This document shows positions 17,038-25,052 of a stretch of DNA of 64,000 nt, one piece after another. The stretch is from Chitinophagaceae bacterium (GTDB lineage Bacteria; Bacteroidota; Bacteroidia; Chitinophagales; Chitinophagaceae). The notes under the pieces were generated by a model, which saw only the letters and a program-made list of their open reading frames with translations, made no database searches and was not told the origin of the DNA. Both the position numbers and the translations under genes were made by a program. Where the stretch lies: the NCBI GenBank assembly GCA_016721085.1, contig JADKJI010000002.1, positions 107,499-171,498 of the forward strand, written 5' to 3'. Positions within the stretch are counted from its first letter, which is position 1. Every line of letters begins with the position of its first letter.

Positions 17038-17567
17038 ACCTTCTCTCCAACAAACCACTGCTCCTTATTCCTAAACAACACATTAAATGTAGTTAGTGAG
17101 CCATAGCATCGCGTGATGTACTGCTGAATATTCACTTTCTCCTCATCACTAAGTGTCTTGTTGCTATTGATATTTTGTTCCAGTACGCGGAGGCGGTCGC
17201 GGAGCATTACAATCTTGTGGAAGAAATCTTCAATGGGAATCTCTTTTGGTTTTTGAGTTTTATCTGCTGGTTGTAGTAGGAGCGTACCACCTGTCCAGCG
17301 ATCGCCTAAGGGCACTTTTTCAGTAATACCTCCCCATAAACGGAGGATTTTCAATAGTGAGGCTTCGATTTCACTGCTGGTTTCTATTTCTACCGAAACA
17401 TTTTCAGGGATAATTTCATCCAGCCCCGTATCCGTTTTCTCGATTTCTTTTATACCGTGATTGATGAAAGAGATAAGGTAAGTGGCATAGCGAATGCCAA
17501 CTATTACACCGGGACCATAATGTGTGTGTTGTAACCGGGTACCGATACCCAAAGTAGTGGAATCCAT
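17034..17567 (-). CDS. Conserved hypothetical protein with small SH3-like N-terminal domain
   Basis: The 177-residue protein has no signal peptide or membrane span. Residues 7-45 (LGIGTRLQHTHYGPGVIVGIRYATYLISF) resemble short SH3-like domains of the DUF3553/CarD-N kind. The middle (ASLLKILRLWGGITEKVPLGDRWTGGTLLLQPAD) and the helical C-terminus (EDFFHKIVMLRDRLRVLEQNI) look like a conserved Bacteroidota hypothetical family. The function is unknown. It starts 9 bases after the stop of a serine hydrolase gene lying downstream on the same strand. Its own 3' end runs into a composite palindrome. Confidence 0.7.
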   Translation of the reverse strand: MDSTTLGIGTRLQHTHYGPGVIVGIRYATYLISFINHGIKEIEKTDTGLDEIIPENVSVEIETSSEIEASLLKILRLWGGITEKVPLGDRWTGGTLLLQPADKTQKPKEIPIEDFFHKIVMLRDRLRVLEQNINSNKTLSDEEKVNIQQYITRCYGSLTTFNVLFRNKEQWFVGEKV

Positions 17568-17576
17568 ATTCTAAGG

Positions 17577-19106
17577 TTATTTTACTTTTTTGAATTCATA
17601 AGGAGTGTTCTCAACAAAATCGGCCACAGTCACAGTAACAGCAGCTACTTTGCCATTCTCTATCGCGAATGGGAATACTTTCACACCATATAAAGGATCG
17701 CTGAAAGTACAGAGGAAACGGTTAGCGCCTAATGGCTCAAGTGTTCCATAGCGGCCTTTATGATGTTCAAAGCGCATGATCAGTTTGCCATTCTCTAATT
17801 GGATCGTCATTTTGCCATAGATATCGTGCACATAATTTCCTGCGAAACTTGTTAATGGTAATGATGGGGCGGGGTTCAGAGCAATAGTATCTCTCTTTTT
17901 CTTCTCCCAGTTAGCTTCGCTTTTTTCCTGGTTATTCGAAAAACCAAGATAAGCTTTGCTGTAGTTGCGATATTGGTTGCCCAAGTAGGCATCCATGATC
18001 TCCCATTTAAGGGCTTCGTAAAAAGAGTTGTGGTCGGTATTGGTCAGAACGATTATGCCTGTCTTTTCTTCCGGAATCAGTGTTACGCTCGTAACGAATC
18101 CATTAACTCCACCAGTATGCGAAACTATCTTACGACCGCTATATTCTTCAAGGAACCATCCAAGGCCATATAATGCGAAGTGGCCTTTATTATATAATGT
18201 GCCACCATTACCAAGAATGGAATGAGGCAATCTTGTTTGGTTGATAGCGCTTGCAGGAATCACTTGTTTATCTTCATATTTACCATTGTTCAGTTGTGCC
18301 ATTACCCAATGGGTGAGGTCGCTGGCAGAAGAGCTGATACTTCCAGCTGGTGCTATATTATCGATATTACCATAAGCAATCTTTTTCAACTCGCCATTCT
18401 GAACGGTGTGTGCCGATGCCCTGTTTGTAGCTGAAGTTATATCTACCGACAAAGCTCTGGTACGATTCATTCCTAGTGGAAGGAAGATGTTTTTTGTAAT
18501 ATAATCAGCCCAGGTAGAACCACTGGCTTTTGCTACCACCTCACCAGCAACACCAAAGGCAGCGTTTGTATAACCCCATGTACTACGGAAACTATGAGCA
18601 GGTTTTACCTTGGCGAATTTGGCAAACACTTCTTCTTTTGAAAGATCGGAATCGAAGTACATGAAATCGCCCTGGAAGGTTTCAAATCCTAATCTGTGGC
18701 AAAGCAGGTCGCGCAGGTTCGCTTCTTTTGCCACCCATGGGTCGTATAGATTGAACCATGGCAACCATTTTTGCACCTTATCGTCGAGAGATAATTTCTT
18801 TTCAGCATCCAACATGGCAACAGCAGTTGCTGTAAATGCTTTTGAATTGGAACCGATCATGAAGAGCGTGTTCTCATCTACTTTTTCAGTGCTTCCTTTT
18901 TCAACAACTCCATAGCCTTTAATAAAAACCACTTTTCCGTTTTTTACGATAGCTACACTTACTCCAGGAATTTTCCAGTCTGCCAGTGCTTTTTGAACAT
19001 AGGTATCGATACTATCCCTAACGAAGGCGGGCAGTGTGTCGTTTTGGGCCGTAGCTGAAAAAATGCAGAGGAATAAAAGTGTGATTGCCAGAAGTGATTT
19101 TTTCAT
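17577..19106 (-). CDS. Exported serine hydrolase of the class C beta-lactamase family
   Basis: The 509-residue protein has a signal peptide (MKKSLLAITLLFLCIFSATAQ). Its SxxK is SNSK in MIGSNSKAFTATAV, YxN is YTN in GYTNAAFGVAG and HxG is HTG in VSHTGGVNGF. A C-terminal domain of about 130 residues (LTSFAGNYVHDIYGKMTIQLENGKL) is of the DUF3471 type. The start codon overlaps the stop of the upstream TMEM175-type channel gene by four bases (ATGA), indicating translational coupling. The substrate is unknown; an envelope location is expected. Confidence 0.9.
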   Translation of the reverse strand: MKKSLLAITLLFLCIFSATAQNDTLPAFVRDSIDTYVQKALADWKIPGVSVAIVKNGKVVFIKGYGVVEKGSTEKVDENTLFMIGSNSKAFTATAVAMLDAEKKLSLDDKVQKWLPWFNLYDPWVAKEANLRDLLCHRLGFETFQGDFMYFDSDLSKEEVFAKFAKVKPAHSFRSTWGYTNAAFGVAGEVVAKASGSTWADYITKNIFLPLGMNRTRALSVDITSATNRASAHTVQNGELKKIAYGNIDNIAPAGSISSSASDLTHWVMAQLNNGKYEDKQVIPASAINQTRLPHSILGNGGTLYNKGHFALYGLGWFLEEYSGRKIVSHTGGVNGFVTSVTLIPEEKTGIIVLTNTDHNSFYEALKWEIMDAYLGNQYRNYSKAYLGFSNNQEKSEANWEKKKRDTIALNPAPSLPLTSFAGNYVHDIYGKMTIQLENGKLIMRFEHHKGRYGTLEPLGANRFLCTFSDPLYGVKVFPFAIENGKVAAVTVTVADFVENTPYEFKKVK

Positions 19107-19783
19107 TTTGATGCGGGCTTTATTTTTTTCTTAGAAATTCGTTTGCTAAGTATGCGTATTGAAATTGGTATAAGGAAAGGTACATAAACTGCTGCTTCCA
19201 CTCTGAACAGATACGCTACTGGTAGCATTAATAGAAAGCAGGTGGGCACAATCCAGGAACGGAGACGAGCCAATGCCATCTCTTCCTTATTGGCATTAGG
19301 CTCTATCAATTGTTTTTCTGGATTACTTATATGCTTCCACATGAAATAATTGGTGATACCAACGAAGAATACATTCAATACATAAAAGGTCATGGGAACT
19401 TTTAGTTGCTCCCTGAAAAGTTGTGGTCCTGCGTATTCGCCATATAGTCCAGTGCTAAACGGCATGAGTACAATAAAAAAAAGGAACAGCAGGTTGAGGC
19501 CTAGTAACTTTTTATCGAAGTTGGCAACATAGCCGAAAAGGCGATGATGGATGGTCCAGTAGAGGCCGATTAAAATGAAGCTGACGATGAAGCCGATGAA
19601 TTTTGGGATGAGGTGGGCGAGTTCTTTAAGGATAGCCTTATCTGAAACTGGACCATCATGTAGTTCAGGTATTTTGATTTCTATAACGAGTAGGGTGATA
19701 GCGATAGCGAAAACGGCATCGCTGAAAAGGATGAGGCGTTCTAGTTGGAATTCTTTTTTGAATTCGTTGTGTATTTGGCTCAT
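19103..19783 (-). CDS. TMEM175/DUF1211-type potassium channel family membrane protein
   Basis: The 226-residue protein has about six hydrophobic spans and starts with the hallmark RLILFSDAVFAIAITLLVIEIKIPE. The FSDAVFAIAITLLV motif on the first helix forms the pore constriction in bacterial TMEM175 homologues, which conduct K+ as tetramers. It is an integral inner-membrane protein. The stop overlaps the start of a beta-lactamase-family serine hydrolase by four bases, an odd partner for a channel. REP copy E lies upstream. Confidence 0.88.
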   Translation of the reverse strand: MSQIHNEFKKEFQLERLILFSDAVFAIAITLLVIEIKIPELHDGPVSDKAILKELAHLIPKFIGFIVSFILIGLYWTIHHRLFGYVANFDKKLLGLNLLFLFFIVLMPFSTGLYGEYAGPQLFREQLKVPMTFYVLNVFFVGITNYFMWKHISNPEKQLIEPNANKEEMALARLRSWIVPTCFLLMLPVAYLFRVEAAVYVPFLIPISIRILSKRISKKKIKPASK

Positions 19784-19794
19784 AGATAAGGTTT

Positions 19795-19902
19795 GGAGAT
19801 GTCATCTTACCCCCGGATGACATCCTATACCCCGGATGACATCCACCCCCCAGGATGCCATCCGGGGGTAGGATGGCATCTCCCCTTGTAAATTACAATC
19901 AG
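19795..19902. repeat. REP-like palindrome, copy E (reverse orientation)
   Basis: The outer arms at 19795-19817 and 19861-19883 pair over 23 bases with two G-T type differences. The centre holds three more GGATGACATCC-like units separated by C runs. The TTGTAAATTACAA cap follows at 19886-19898, on the opposite side from the other copies, so this copy is inverted. The outer palindrome ends 24 bases before the stop codon at 19907, and the cap ends only about 9 bases before it. Confidence 0.82.
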
Positions 19903-19906
19903 AAAA

Positions 19907-21208
19907 TTATTCAACCGCCTGGTATACCAGCACCTTAAACTTATCCTGCGCCTCCCCATGAGATGTTTTCCAAAGCTGGCGGAATAATAAGCCCACAATC
20001 TTTTCTTTCGGGTCCACCCAATAGGTAGTGGAGAAGGCACCACCCCAATCGAAGGTCCCTGCTTGTGTTGGAATTTCGGCACTACCAGCTTCGGTTGTGA
20101 TACCGAATCCCAAACCGAATTTATTGCCACCCAGATCGAGGTTACCGATCTGGTTCATCGTCATCATACGTACGGTATTACGCGCTAATATCCGTTTGCC
20201 ATTATAAGTTCCACCATTCAGCATCATCTGTAAGAAAATAGCATAGTCCAGAACGGTAGATGATAATCCGGCACCACCTGAATAATAAGTACCGTTCATT
20301 TTAGGATAATCAGTAACAAAAATGCCATTCTGAATTACTTCCTTTGGAGCGGGTGCCAGCTTTCTGTCGTTCTCTTCATATAAAGTAACAACTCTGTTGT
20401 GTTTCGCTGCTGGCACATAGAAATAAGTATCATTCATTCCCAATGGTTCGAAAATTCTTTTGCGGAAGAAAGCATCCAGACTCATGCCTGAAATCACTTC
20501 TACCAAATAGCCCAATACATCGGTGTTCAATCCGTAAGTGAATCGTTCACCAGGTTGATGCATGAGGGGAAGTTTAGCTAGTATCTTCATGTCTGTTGCC
20601 AATAATTTACCTGCAGGTACACCTATGCCTGCTGTTACTCCTGCCTTTCCGTAAATGGCATTTGACTCTCTGCTGCCAATTTGCGCATAAGCTATTCCGG
20701 AAGTATGTGTAAGGAGTTGACGAATGGTAATCTCCGATTTTGCCGGTACGGTGGTATAAGAGGTGTCTGCAGGATTGAACTTGTCAAGAACTGTAGGTTT
20801 GGCAAATTCGGGTATGTATTTTGAAATGGGTTCATCTAACAAGAACTTTCCTTCTTCATACAGCATCATCACAGCAACACTGGTAATTGCTTTTGTTTGT
20901 GAAGCTATACGATAGATTGAACTAACCTGGATAGCTTTCGATTTTGCGGGATCATCATAGCCAAAAGCCTTATGATAAACGATTTTGCCATTGCGTGCTA
21001 TTAATGCAGTGGCACCATTTAATCGTCCGTCTTTTATCCATTCGTTTATGTTTTGGTCGATGCGATTCAATCTTTCTGCCGATACACCTGCTGCTGCCGG
21101 AGCTGCTGGCTGCAATACCGGATAATTGTTCTGTGAATTGACTTGTAAAACAAACAGGAGTAATACAGCGGTCATTACTCTGGAGGAGAAATGGGTAAAT
21201 TGGCTCAT
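19907..21208 (-). CDS. Exported serine hydrolase of the beta-lactamase family (esterase-like)
   Basis: The 433-residue protein has an N-terminal signal segment (VMTAVLLLFVLQVNSQ). The catalytic motifs are SQTK in RIASQTKAITSVAVMML, YGLN in FTYGLNTDVLGYLVE and a WGG in FDWGGAFSTTYWVDP in place of HxG. Replacement of HxG by WGG is typical of the esterase EstB/LovD-like branch rather than of true beta-lactamases. It is probably a periplasmic esterase or transesterase. It lies between REP copies E and F. Confidence 0.88.
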   Translation of the reverse strand: MSQFTHFSSRVMTAVLLLFVLQVNSQNNYPVLQPAAPAAAGVSAERLNRIDQNINEWIKDGRLNGATALIARNGKIVYHKAFGYDDPAKSKAIQVSSIYRIASQTKAITSVAVMMLYEEGKFLLDEPISKYIPEFAKPTVLDKFNPADTSYTTVPAKSEITIRQLLTHTSGIAYAQIGSRESNAIYGKAGVTAGIGVPAGKLLATDMKILAKLPLMHQPGERFTYGLNTDVLGYLVEVISGMSLDAFFRKRIFEPLGMNDTYFYVPAAKHNRVVTLYEENDRKLAPAPKEVIQNGIFVTDYPKMNGTYYSGGAGLSSTVLDYAIFLQMMLNGGTYNGKRILARNTVRMMTMNQIGNLDLGGNKFGLGFGITTEAGSAEIPTQAGTFDWGGAFSTTYWVDPKEKIVGLLFRQLWKTSHGEAQDKFKVLVYQAVE

Positions 21209-21305
21209 GGCAGGTAAATTGGTTATAGATAGAAAGATAGAAATGAAAAACGAGCTGGGGAAATTTTATAAAGGGGTAGGTGGATAAGTAAAGTTGTAGA
21301 GTGGG

Positions 21306-21394
21306 AGTTGTGTTTTACAACTGCGGATGCCATCCTACCCCCCGGAGGGCACGCTATACCCAGGATGCCATCCGGGGGGTAGGATGACATCCGC
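21306..21394. repeat. REP-like palindrome, copy F
   Basis: The cap AGTTGTGTTTTACAACT (21306-21322) is followed by outer arms 21323-21346 and 21371-21394, which pair over 24 bases with one mismatch. The interior unit is more diverged than in the other copies (GGAGGGCACGCTATACCC). It ends four bases before the stop codon of the minus-strand gene at 21399. Confidence 0.85.
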
Positions 21395-21398
21395 AAAA

Positions 21399-22193
21399 TC
21401 ACTCTTCCCCCTCTTTCTTCATCTCCCCCATCAATAACTTAAACCTCTTGAACTGAAAATAACACCTCTTAATATAAGCCTGTAACTCATAATCCGTTGC
21501 TATCTCAACAAACTCCACCTTCGGACGGTACCACCTTATAAAGGAATCCAGATCGGCACCCTTTAGTTGCGTGAGTCGAATGATAACCGCCCTACTGAAC
21601 CGGTGATCGATATATTTCTCTGTCTCTTCCCTCAGCAATCTTTCCTGGAAAGCTTCCATCCTTCGGTTTTTTCGGAACTGGAACATGCGGATGAACTCAT
21701 TTATATCTAATCCCACGCCGCCAGAAGGACTTACCGATGTCAAGCTCTCGATATTTGGCCGGTGGAAATTGAAGGCCTTTGCATAATCCAATCGGTTCTG
21801 GATGGAATCGACCCGGTAATTGCGGGGCATTACTGTTATCTGCCTCAGATCGCTGATATTTACATGAAGGGATATCTCAAAATTCTGAAGATTCGCTATT
21901 GCTGAAACCGGAAATTTAGGAGTGGGTTTGCCTAAATAAGAAAACCAGATGGAATCGCGCTCCGCCACCACTATTGTATATCGGCCGTTTACATCCGTGA
22001 TAGTTCCATTTCCTCCGGAACAAAGGACACTGACTGCTTCCAATGGTTTTTTCTGGGTAACATCATATACGCGCCCGCTTACCCTTACCTGTGCCATGGC
22101 TGGTAAAAATAGAAATGAAAGCAGTGCGGAAAAAAGCAGACTATGTTTCAAAAAAAGTGAAAAGTATAAATTAGGCCGTGATATTACAACCAA
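21399..22193 (-). CDS. Exported protein with carboxypeptidase-like regulatory domain
   Basis: The 264-residue protein has an N-terminal hydrophobic signal (SLLFSALLSFLFLPAMAQ). A CarboxypepD_reg-like beta-sandwich follows at about residues 36-115 (VRVSGRVYDVTQKKPLEAVSVLCSGGNGTITDVNGRYTI). The C-terminal half is basic and helical (NEFIRMFQFRKNRRMEAFQERLLREETEKYIDHRF). This pairing is a common Bacteroidota exported family of unknown function, related to the N-terminal domain of TonB receptors but lacking a barrel. It begins about 30 bases downstream of purN on the same strand and may be read together with it. Confidence 0.82.
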   Translation of the reverse strand: MVVISRPNLYFSLFLKHSLLFSALLSFLFLPAMAQVRVSGRVYDVTQKKPLEAVSVLCSGGNGTITDVNGRYTIVVAERDSIWFSYLGKPTPKFPVSAIANLQNFEISLHVNISDLRQITVMPRNYRVDSIQNRLDYAKAFNFHRPNIESLTSVSPSGGVGLDINEFIRMFQFRKNRRMEAFQERLLREETEKYIDHRFSRAVIIRLTQLKGADLDSFIRWYRPKVEFVEIATDYELQAYIKRCYFQFKRFKLLMGEMKKEGEE

Positions 22194-22224
22194 TTATGCG
22201 AAGCTACTGCCTTAATAGCCGCAT

Positions 22225-22806
22225 TTAACGTCGATTTTGCAGTAAAATGGTTTCTGTAGCAACTCTTGGAAAATGCTGGTGTTCCAAGGCGTGTATCTTG
22301 GTGGCCAGTGAATCAGGGGTATCATCAGGGCCAATACTGCAATATGCCTGGAAAATAGTGGACCCATGATCATACTGTTCATCAACATAATGAATAGTGA
22401 TTCCGCTTTCCTTTTCCTTATTCGCTATCACCGCTTCATGAACATGCGATCCATACATCCCCTTACCCCCATATTTCGGCAATAGTGCTGGATGTATATT
22501 GATGATTTTTGAAGGGAAGGCTTTTACCAATGCAGCTGGTATCTTCCAAAGAAATCCAGCCAGTATGATGAAATCGATATGATGAGCTTTTAATTCATCG
22601 AGATAGGCATTGCCTCTGAAAAAGGGCTCCTTTTCAATCATCAGAGTCGGGATACCCGCCTTTTCAGCAATCGACAGCACACCAGCCCCCGGTTTGTTGC
22701 AAACTATCAGAGAAACGCTGATCTGTTGATGCCCTTTCAGATATTCAATTATTTTCCCGGCATTACTTCCGGCTCCGGAGGCGAAAATGGCTACATGGTG
22801 CTTCAT
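22225..22806 (-). CDS. purN: Phosphoribosylglycinamide formyltransferase
   Basis: The 193-residue protein matches the folate-dependent GAR transformylase PurN, which transfers a formyl group from 10-formyl-THF to GAR in purine synthesis. Visible signatures are the N-terminal loop IFASGAGSNAGKIIEYL, the hydrophobic FIILAGFLWKIPAALVKAFP strand, the catalytic Asn and His in INIHPALLPKYGGKGMYG, and the Asp in VDEQYDHGSTIFQ. The length is normal. The GKGMYG segment (rather than the more usual PGLHA) is common in Bacteroidota PurN. It is cytoplasmic. Upstream lies a spacer of about 370 bases full of inverted repeats. Confidence 0.95.
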   Translation of the reverse strand: MKHHVAIFASGAGSNAGKIIEYLKGHQQISVSLIVCNKPGAGVLSIAEKAGIPTLMIEKEPFFRGNAYLDELKAHHIDFIILAGFLWKIPAALVKAFPSKIINIHPALLPKYGGKGMYGSHVHEAVIANKEKESGITIHYVDEQYDHGSTIFQAYCSIGPDDTPDSLATKIHALEHQHFPRVATETILLQNRR

Positions 22807-22849
22807 GGTGGTGCAAAACTGTGGCTTTTTCGTTGAAAGACGTTGCTTT

Positions 22850-23178
22850 TTTTTAGCTAAAGGCTTAAGGCCTAAGGCCCAAGGCTTTAATTCGGAATCC
22901 GTACGGAGATTTGTGAGTAAAGCTCAAAGCTAAAGCCCTAAGGCCTAATGCTTTATTTAGGAGTTCTACCCAAAAATTAGTTTTCAAAAAAGAACCTCGT
23001 AATTCAAAAGAATTTGTTGTTGTTCTCGGTTTATGCTTAGGGCTTAAAGCCTAAGGCCCAAAGCTTTATTCAGGAATTTACCCGATAATTCAGTTCTCAA
23101 ATAAGTTTCTTGTAATTAACTAGAATTTGTAGTTGTTCTCAGGTTAAGCTTTAGGCCTTAAGCCTTGAGCCTTAGGCC
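22850..23178. repeat. AAGGCCTAAGGC-word inverted repeats filling a spacer
   Basis: Four blocks of the words GGCTTAAGGCCTAAGGCCC and their complements occur at about 22860, 22930, 23037 and 23143. They are separated by two diverged copies of a 60-base unit (TTCGGAATCC... and TTCAGGAATTTACCC...). The outermost blocks, 22857-22885 and 23142-23180, are inverted relative to each other. No gene was found inside. The left end begins about 45 bases upstream of purN; the right end abuts the stop of the next minus-strand gene. Confidence 0.65.
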
Positions 23179-23179
23179 A

Positions 23180-23461
23180 TTAAGACTTAGGTCCAAAAAA
23201 CCTAAAAACCCTCTTCAAATACGCCCTGAAAAAAGGAAACTGACCCAAAGGAATGCTTATCACCAAAACACAAACCGGCCAGAGAAGGGTGATCAGTACT
23301 ATATATAATGGAATGCGGAGCAGGGATTCCTCGATTTCGAACAGATTCAGAATTCTGCGGCCGAGGTAGCCGCAGCAGCTTCCGCCCAATGCAAAGGTGA
23401 CAAGGATTAGCGCCAATTGCCATCCATTTACATTCCATTTCTGTTTCAATCTGTCGAACAT
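23180..23461 (-). CDS. Small two-span membrane protein (DUF6787-like)
   Basis: The start is the ATG at 23459-23461 (MFDRLKQKWNVNGWQLALILVTF); the frame continues 12 codons upstream without a better signal. The 93-residue protein has two hydrophobic spans (LALILVTFALGGSCCGYLG and IPLYIVLITLLWPVCVLVISIPLG) and the conserved ending GQFPFFRAYLKRVFRFFG. I recall this as a Bacteroidota family near DUF6787, but the name needs a search. The function is unknown. Its promoter region is shared with the divergent act operon. Confidence 0.7.
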   Translation of the reverse strand: MFDRLKQKWNVNGWQLALILVTFALGGSCCGYLGRRILNLFEIEESLLRIPLYIVLITLLWPVCVLVISIPLGQFPFFRAYLKRVFRFFGPKS

Positions 23462-23633
23462 GGGCGCAAAAGTGTGGTAAAATTTCCATTTAACCATCTA
23501 ATGGAAAGCCCTGACATGAATTTTACTCACATGTTTACAAAAACATGACATATAGTATTCACAACATCCAAAAATAATTGAAAATTAGGCTGAAACCCGC
23601 GCCCAGACTGGCTTAAAAAAATTTTAAACGTGT

Positions 23634-23665
23634 TGACTATTTGTTAAAATCCTGACTTATTTTTG
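23634..23665 (+). promoter_or_regulatory. Promoter of the act-cox operon (Bacteroidota type)
   Basis: TATTTTTG at 23658-23665 matches the Bacteroidota -7 box TAnnTTTG perfectly. TTG at 23634-23636 could be the -33 element, with a spacer of 21 bases, near the usual 19-21. Transcription would start around 23672, giving a leader of about 43 bases before actA. Confidence 0.6.
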
Positions 23666-23714
23666 CAGCCAACTCAGGAAATTTTTCCACATAATTTCAT
23701 CATATTCAACTGGT

Positions 23715-24974
23715 ATGAGCGAACATCGAACTATTGCCAAACGCATTCTATTTCCAGTATTATTTTTTTCTCTCTTATTTACGACTTCTAGTGCCCTGGC
23801 TCAGGACGGAAAAGCGCTGTTTAAAGCAAACTGTGCGGCCTGTCATAATCCATTAAAAGCTGGAACTGGTCCGGCATTGGGCGGTGTTGAATCAAGGTGG
23901 CCAAGCAAGGAATTGCTGTATACCTGGATCAAAAACTGGAACAAGGCTGTAGCTACAGGAGATCCCTATGCTGTGAAAATGAAGGATTGGAGCCCAGTAG
24001 CCATGACTGTTTTTGAAGGTGCAATAAATGATAAGGATATTGATGCGATATTGGCTTATGTTGAAACAGCTGTTAAAGACGCTCAAACGCCTACGGCAAC
24101 TGCAGGTCAGCCAGTTGTTGAATCAGATAACTCACTCCTCTATGGAATTCTGACTTTGATCCTTGCCGTTATCGCCCTTATATTATTAGGTGTTAACAGC
24201 AACCTCCGCAAACTCGCTGATGATAAAGATGGTATTCCTTCTTCTGAACCTATAGCATTCTATAAGAACAAAGCCTATATCGCCATGCTGTCGCTGGTGT
24301 TATTCGTTATCGCCGGTTTCTTCCTGGTAAGATGGGGTATCGGAATGGGTCGTGAGAAAGATTATATACCAGAACAACCGATTTTCTATTCTCATAAAGT
24401 ACACGCGGGACAAAACCAGATCAACTGTCTGTATTGCCACGGTGGTGCTTACGAAGGAAAGCATGCCAACATACCTTCTGTGAATGTTTGTATGAACTGT
24501 CACCAGGCTATCGGTCAGTACACTGGCTCTGCAGGTCCTTTATACCGTGAAGATGGAACCGAAGTAAATGGTACTGAAGAGATCGCTAAATTATATGCAG
24601 CTGCTGGTTGGGACACAATCGCTAAGAAATATACTGGTGCTGGCAAACCTATCGAATGGGTTCGTATCCATAACCTTCCTGACCATGTTTATTTTAACCA
24701 CTCTCAACATACAAAAGCAGGTAAAGTACAATGTCAAACCTGTCATGGAGAAGTAACTAATATGGATGTTGTATCTCAGTTCTCTGAACTCAGCATGGGC
24801 TGGTGCGTGAACTGTCACAGGGAAAGTAAAGTGGACTTCAACGATGAAAAAGGAAACGGTAACAAGTTTTACAGCATCTATGAGAAGTTCCATCAGGAAA
24901 TCAAGGAAAAGAAACGTGACAGTGTAACGGTAAATGATATCGGTGGACTGGAATGTCAAAAATGTCACTATTAA
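23715..24974 (+). CDS. actA: Alternative complex III subunit ActA, multiheme cytochrome c with N-terminal monoheme domain
   Basis: The 419-residue protein starts with a signal peptide ending ALAQ (about residue 30) and carries six CxxCH heme sites. C40AACH44 lies in a class I cytochrome domain. Then come two membrane segments (about 143-163 and 187-207) and five sites in the C-terminal half: CLYCH, CMNCH, CQTCH, CVNCH and CQKCH. ActA forms the periplasmic electron wire of alternative complex III, which oxidises menaquinol and reduces a cytochrome or the oxidase directly. The N-terminal cytochrome plus two-span linker ahead of the pentaheme part is the Bacteroidota arrangement. It is the first gene of the operon. 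Confidence 0.93.
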   Translation: MSEHRTIAKRILFPVLFFSLLFTTSSALAQDGKALFKANCAACHNPLKAGTGPALGGVESRWPSKELLYTWIKNWNKAVATGDPYAVKMKDWSPVAMTVFEGAINDKDIDAILAYVETAVKDAQTPTATAGQPVVESDNSLLYGILTLILAVIALILLGVNSNLRKLADDKDGIPSSEPIAFYKNKAYIAMLSLVLFVIAGFFLVRWGIGMGREKDYIPEQPIFYSHKVHAGQNQINCLYCHGGAYEGKHANIPSVNVCMNCHQAIGQYTGSAGPLYREDGTEVNGTEEIAKLYAAAGWDTIAKKYTGAGKPIEWVRIHNLPDHVYFNHSQHTKAGKVQCQTCHGEVTNMDVVSQFSELSMGWCVNCHRESKVDFNDEKGNGNKFYSIYEKFHQEIKEKKRDSVTVNDIGGLECQKCHY

Positions 24975-25011
24975 TAGTAGTAGCATTTCAGAGAATGTAT
25001 GCACATGCTAC

Positions 25012-25043
25012 ATTTTCAAATTTTCAAATTTTCAAATTTTCAA
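25012..25043 (+). repeat. Four exact tandem copies of an 8-base unit in the actA-actB spacer
   Basis: ATTTTCAA is repeated four times without change (25012-25043), ending 9 bases before the actB start codon. It covers the region where the ribosome would bind. The unit length is not a multiple of three, and no gene runs through it. Such arrays gain and lose copies by slippage. Confidence 0.9.
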
Positions 25044-25052
25044 ATCGACATA

